Shown here: positions 61,008-64,000 of the stretch, one piece after another | Layout: the number at the start of each line of letters is the position of its first letter | Position numbering within the stretch: position 1 is the first letter of the stretch | DNA from: Solihabitans fulvus | GTDB taxonomy: Bacteria; Actinomycetota; Actinomycetes; Mycobacteriales; Pseudonocardiaceae | Assembly: GCF_008386585.1 (NCBI RefSeq) | Contig: NZ_VUOB01000073.1 | Span: 19,761 to 83,760, forward strand | Direction: 5' to 3' | Length of the DNA stretch: 64,000 nt | Notes under the pieces: generated by a model | Told to the model about the DNA's origin: nothing | Databases searched by the model: none | Seen by the model: only the letters and a program-made list of their open reading frames with translations | Program-made: the position numbers and the translations under genes

Positions 61008-61820
61008 TTAGCCGACGGCCTTCCGCACTTGCTCCATGGTGACCATGCTGTCGGCTGGGGGCGCGGAGATCGCTGGCACCACACCGAACTCGCTGAAGGA
61101 CATCTCACTCTGGGGCACTCCCGGAGCGCCGTCGGACAGTTGCCGCCGGACCAGGTACGGCTCGCCGGTGGCGGCCACCTACAGAGTGCCCTCGGCGTGG
61201 TCGATCCTCGCGGGAGTGAGGCCGATGACCTTCACTCCATCGACATCCTTGGCCGGGACCTTCACCAGCTTCCCCGGAGTGGCTGGGAAGTCGGCCAGCG
61301 TCCAGTCGAGGACCGAGCTCGCCCTACTGAGCTGTGCCACCGGCACATCGCCGCTGTCGAGGCCCTCCAGCAGCCATTTCCCGTTGAAGCGCTGGCCGGC
61401 CAGCGGGCTGTCGGCCAGGGCGTTCCAGGTCTGCTCGTCCAACGGGCGGACGTAGGTCTTGCCGTCGACCGCCACGAACTCATATCGAATTCCGGGCTTG
61501 CCCCCTTCCGCGAAGGTGATCGAGCCCGCGCCCCTGTCACCGGCGACGTGGAGGTCGAAGGTGAACGTGGCGTTCTTGCCCAGGAAGGGCATGACGCCCT
61601 TCACCCGCATCGCCCCGGCCCTGGCTGCCGCATCCCTGGCCCTGGCCGCGATCGCCTCCGCCGCAAGCCCTTCCACCCCGTTGTCAGGCCCCGCACCGTG
61701 CGCCGCGGCAACCGACGTGCCGGAGCCCCTGTCCGCTGATCCCCCAAGACTGCAACCGGCAACGAGGACCCCGCAAACCGACAGCGCCGCAACCGAGGCG
61801 AGAACACGAACCAGACCCAT
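61008..61820 (-). pseudogene. LppX/LprG-like lipoprotein gene interrupted by an amber codon
   Basis: The protein starts with MGLVRVLASVAALSVCGVLVA followed by GCS (lipobox VAGC), so it is a lipoprotein. The LppX/LprAFG-type beta cup follows (MRVKGVMPFLGKNATFTFDL, YEFVAVDGKTYVRPLDEQTW, VDGVKVIGLTPARID). After 213 residues comes TAG at 61179-61181. The frame then continues without a break: VAATGEPYLVRRQLSDGAPG... FSEFGVVPAISAPPADSM, ending at TAA 61008-61010, with exactly the C-terminal strands the family needs. Relatives have TLWV at this place, so TGG changed to TAG is the simple explanation. The truncated protein lacks about 57 residues. Confidence 0.82.
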
Positions 61821-61987
61821 CGGCGAATCCTCGCTCCGACGACAGCCTGGCGCATGAGTGGTCCTACGTGACTAACCGGCTCCGACACGCCCATGGTCGA
61901 GTTGACGCACACCATCGCCGGTCAGGATCGGTCAAAGTGGACATCTTGACCGTGATCGGGCTGGGGGCCTTCGTGGTGCTGTCGCGT

Positions 61988-63529
61988 ATGGATTCGCCCG
62001 AGCGCAAGAACAAGCGCACCTGCCGACAACGACCGGCCACCGGCAGAGGATCCCTTGCCGTACAACGAGTCGCCGCAGCCGTCCTACTGGCCGCTCTCGC
62101 GGCCGTGCCACTGGCGGCCCCGGCCTCAGCCCAGTCAACGCCCGGCGAACTGACCATCGCCAAATCGGCCAGCACCGGGCAGGTCCAGCCCGGCGGCCAG
62201 GTCGTCTACACGGTCGAGGTCCGCAACACGGGCGGCTCGGCGCTGCGCGGCGTCACCGCGACCGATGACCTCACCGGCGTGCTGGACGACGCCACCTACA
62301 ACAACGACGCAACCTCTGGCGACGGCGCCCAACTGGCCGTAGGCCCAACTGCCCTCGCCTGGACGTTCGACCTCGCCGCCGGCGCCGCCGCACGGTTCAC
62401 CTACTCCGTCACCGCCCGCGCCTCGGGCGGTGACGGCACGCTGGCCAGCACGGTCAGCGCGCAGGCGCCCGGCGTCGGCGCGAGCACCCCGTGCGTGACC
62501 TCGGTCGTCGTGGTCGTGCCGCCCAAGCCCGCCCCCGACATCACCGTGGTCAAGAACGTCGATCGACGAGTGGCGGTCTCGGACAACAAGGTCATCTACA
62601 CCATCGATGTGGTCAACCGGGGAACCGCAGCGGGCGAGGTGAACCTCACCGACGACCTGACCGACGTCGTCGACGACGCCACCTACAACAACGACGCGGC
62701 GGCTTCCACCGGCCCGGCGCCCGCCTACACCGCCGCCGCGCTCACCTGGCAGAGCAGGCTGGACGCTGGTCAGAAGGCCACCATCACCTACAGCGTCACC
62801 CTGCCTCGACGGGTGCCGGCCGGCAACAAGGTCCTGCGCAACGCGGTCACCGCGCCGGGCACCAACTGCGCGGACGGGACCGCCCCCGAGTGCCGCACCG
62901 AGGTGCTGACCGCCTACCTCACGATCCTCGTGACCGATCCGCCCCAGTCCGTCAAACCGGGCGCCACGTACACCTACGCCGTGGCGGCGATCAACGGCGG
63001 CAGTTTCGACCAGGTCGGGGACTACCCGGTGACGATCGCCGACGACCTCAGCGGAGTGGTCGCCAACGCCGACTACAACAACGACGCCAGCGGCCCAGGC
63101 ACGATCAACTGGACCTCGCCGACCCTGACCTTCCGGATCGACCTACGAGCCGGCGAGAAGGCAAACTGGACCTTCACCGCCACCGACAAGGCCGGCGGCG
63201 AAGGGAAGAGGGGCACCGTCGCGCGGTCGATGACGACGTTCCCCACCGCCCCGCCGCCGGCCAGGACTCCCCCACCCCCGGTAGGCCAGACCTCCACCAC
63301 GGTCGCCACCGCAGCCGTCACGGAAGCCCGTTGCGCCCTGCCCCTGCTCTCGACGCCGGCACAGCCAGACCAGCCCGAAACCCCACTTGCCGCAACGGGA
63401 CCGGCCGCCAGCGCCTGGCTAGCCACCACAGGAGCCTTCCTCCTAGCAACAGGCGCAGCCCTCACCGCCATGACCAGGCGCCGCCCCCACTCCCCCACAC
63501 CAGGCCACAAACCCCAACCGCACCGGTAA
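61988..63529 (+). CDS. Surface protein with DUF11 repeats and LAATG sorting motif
   Basis: A 513-residue protein. A signal peptide (residues 25-49, VQRVAAAVLLAALAAVPLAA) is followed by three DUF11-type beta domains, each carrying a variant of TDDLTGVLDDATYNNDA: ATDDLTGVLDDATYNNDA, TDDLTDVVDDATYNNDAA, ADDLSGVVANADYNNDAS. A P/T-rich stalk, LAATG, a transmembrane helix and a basic tail end it, which is the class E (LAXTG) sortase-anchored layout. No sortase gene is in the window. ATG 61988 is a guess; starts upstream or at a GTG near the signal peptide are possible. Confidence 0.83.
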   Translation: MDSPERKNKRTCRQRPATGRGSLAVQRVAAAVLLAALAAVPLAAPASAQSTPGELTIAKSASTGQVQPGGQVVYTVEVRNTGGSALRGVTATDDLTGVLDDATYNNDATSGDGAQLAVGPTALAWTFDLAAGAAARFTYSVTARASGGDGTLASTVSAQAPGVGASTPCVTSVVVVVPPKPAPDITVVKNVDRRVAVSDNKVIYTIDVVNRGTAAGEVNLTDDLTDVVDDATYNNDAAASTGPAPAYTAAALTWQSRLDAGQKATITYSVTLPRRVPAGNKVLRNAVTAPGTNCADGTAPECRTEVLTAYLTILVTDPPQSVKPGATYTYAVAAINGGSFDQVGDYPVTIADDLSGVVANADYNNDASGPGTINWTSPTLTFRIDLRAGEKANWTFTATDKAGGEGKRGTVARSMTTFPTAPPPARTPPPPVGQTSTTVATAAVTEARCALPLLSTPAQPDQPETPLAATGPAASAWLATTGAFLLATGAALTAMTRRRPHSPTPGHKPQPHR

Positions 63530-63550
63530 ACCACCACCCCCGCCACCACC

Positions 63551-63601
63551 ACGCCCCCAGCCTCACCACGCCTCCAGCCTCACCCCGCCCCCAACCTCAC
63601 C
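63551..63601. repeat. 17-bp tandem repeat, three copies
   Basis: ACGCCCCCAGCCTCACC, ACGCCTCCAGCCTCACC and CCGCCCCCAACCTCACC follow each other without gaps, 21 bases beyond the DUF11 gene stop. Only four positions vary among copies. Confidence 0.8.
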
Positions 63602-63603
63602 CC

Positions 63604-63634
63604 GAGCTATCCACAACCCCCAGAGCTATCCACA
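63604..63634. repeat. Two GAGCTATCCACA copies
   Basis: Identical 12-mers at 63604-63615 and 63623-63634, 19 bases apart. The TATCCACA core resembles a DnaA box. With only two copies outside a replication origin, no replication function is claimed. Confidence 0.6.
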
Positions 63635-63798
63635 GCCACCCGCCGTTCCAAGGCCCCACCGGCCAATCCTCGCTATCCTGGCCAAGGGCACGGCCCCCTG
63701 AGGACCAATGCCACTTACTTAGCGAATCTTGTGTCTGACTGCGGCCGGGTTGTCGTTGATTTTAGTGTGCTGTGCGGTAGTTTCTCTGCGTGGGCGTG

Positions 63799-64000
63799 AT
63801 GCGCGATTTGCAGTCGATCGTGAGTGACCATGGGCGTTTGACGGACGCGATCGGTATTGGCGTCCTGACGCGGTTGGTGGATCGTGATCTGGTGGATGAG
63901 GCGATCGCGGCTGCGGATCGGCAGGAAAAGCGGGTCCGGTTGTTGCCCGCGCGCGTCGTGGTTTACTATGTGCTCGCTTTGTGTTTGTTTTTCGGGGACA
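63799..64000 (+). CDS. IS4-family transposase, N-terminal part (runs off the window)
   Basis: The frame begins MRDLQSIVSDHGRLTDAIGI and continues to VRLLPARVVVYYVLALCLFF at the window edge, matching the insertion-element 4 transposase N-terminal domain (DRLVDE... RRLRLLPARVVVYYVLAL style). An in-frame GTG at 63790 could be the start. The DDE domain and both element ends lie outside or cannot be defined. The element probably begins near 63735-63760. It marks the right edge as another mobile-element site. Confidence 0.78.
   Translation, partial: MRDLQSIVSDHGRLTDAIGIGVLTRLVDRDLVDEAIAAADRQEKRVRLLPARVVVYYVLALCLFFGD

Noticed and set aside
63604..63634. Replication origin from DnaA-box-like sites
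   Set aside because: Only two 8-base matches are present and no dnaA, dnaN or AT-rich unwinding region is nearby.
1..64000. CRISPR array or toxin-antitoxin/defence island
   Set aside because: No regularly spaced repeats and no cas, restriction-modification or toxin-antitoxin genes were recognised. The only tandem repeats are the short ones listed.

Overview
The window is GC-rich DNA from a filamentous actinomycete, most likely a Pseudonocardiaceae-type genome (Saccharothrix/Actinosynnema/Lentzea/Kutzneria range). The family assignment is an inference from content: an AfsR/SARP-type regulator with TPRs, a gamma-butyrolactone-receptor-like TetR protein, polyprenol-phosphate mannose synthase, a mycobacterial-type LppX/LprG-like lipoprotein, a DinB protein, a fused branched-chain ketoacid dehydrogenase E1, many GTG starts and very strong G/C at third codon positions.

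Layout. 1-5190 is a mobile-element margin. It holds a 3' tRNA-Ser-like remnant, a low-GC pentapeptide-repeat membrane-protein gene split by a 1140-bp IS630-family element, a truncated tyrosine recombinase, an intact tyrosine recombinase translationally coupled to an AbrB/SpoVT-type protein, and the tRNA-Leu(GAG) gene next to which the module sits. 5300-30500 is ordinary chromosome with many small regulator/enzyme units: metallophosphoesterase, GNAT, ArsR/MFS, fused E1, two two-component systems, an AfsR-like regulator, MarR-PEBP-hydrolase, LysE, a UPF0104-type membrane protein, an aminotransferase divergent from an XRE-cupin regulator, a papain-fold protease and an MHS transporter. 30056-33808 carries divergent tatB and tatA and an unusual phospholipase A2/acyltransferase-like/DUF4383 membrane fusion. 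36290-43443 is a magnesium island: an ArsR gene divergent from an operon made of a proline-rich leader ORF, an MgtA-type P-ATPase, MgtC, a double-domain ABC permease and its ATPase.

43456-50671 contains PhzF, polyprenol mannosyltransferase, RhtB, a secreted BNR-repeat protein, XRE, SnoaL-like and TetR genes. 51561-57746 is a five-gene overlapping operon: SbnA-like and SbnB-like enzymes (L-2,3-diaminopropionate synthesis), a CreE/HpyO-like flavoprotein, a Cys/Met-metabolism PLP enzyme with an in-frame TTA codon, and a BenE-type transporter. It faces a D-2-hydroxyacid dehydrogenase/GntR pair. Similar TTGTC...TTGACAA palindromes lie in front of both units. I regard this locus as the best candidate for an undescribed pathway, probably an N-oxidised diaminopropionate derivative under gamma-butyrolactone-type, GntR and bldA control. 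The product is inference.

The right end holds HAD and DinB genes, a lipoprotein gene broken by an in-frame amber codon, a DUF11 surface protein with an LAATG sorting motif, a short tandem repeat, and the start of an IS4-family transposase cut by the window edge.
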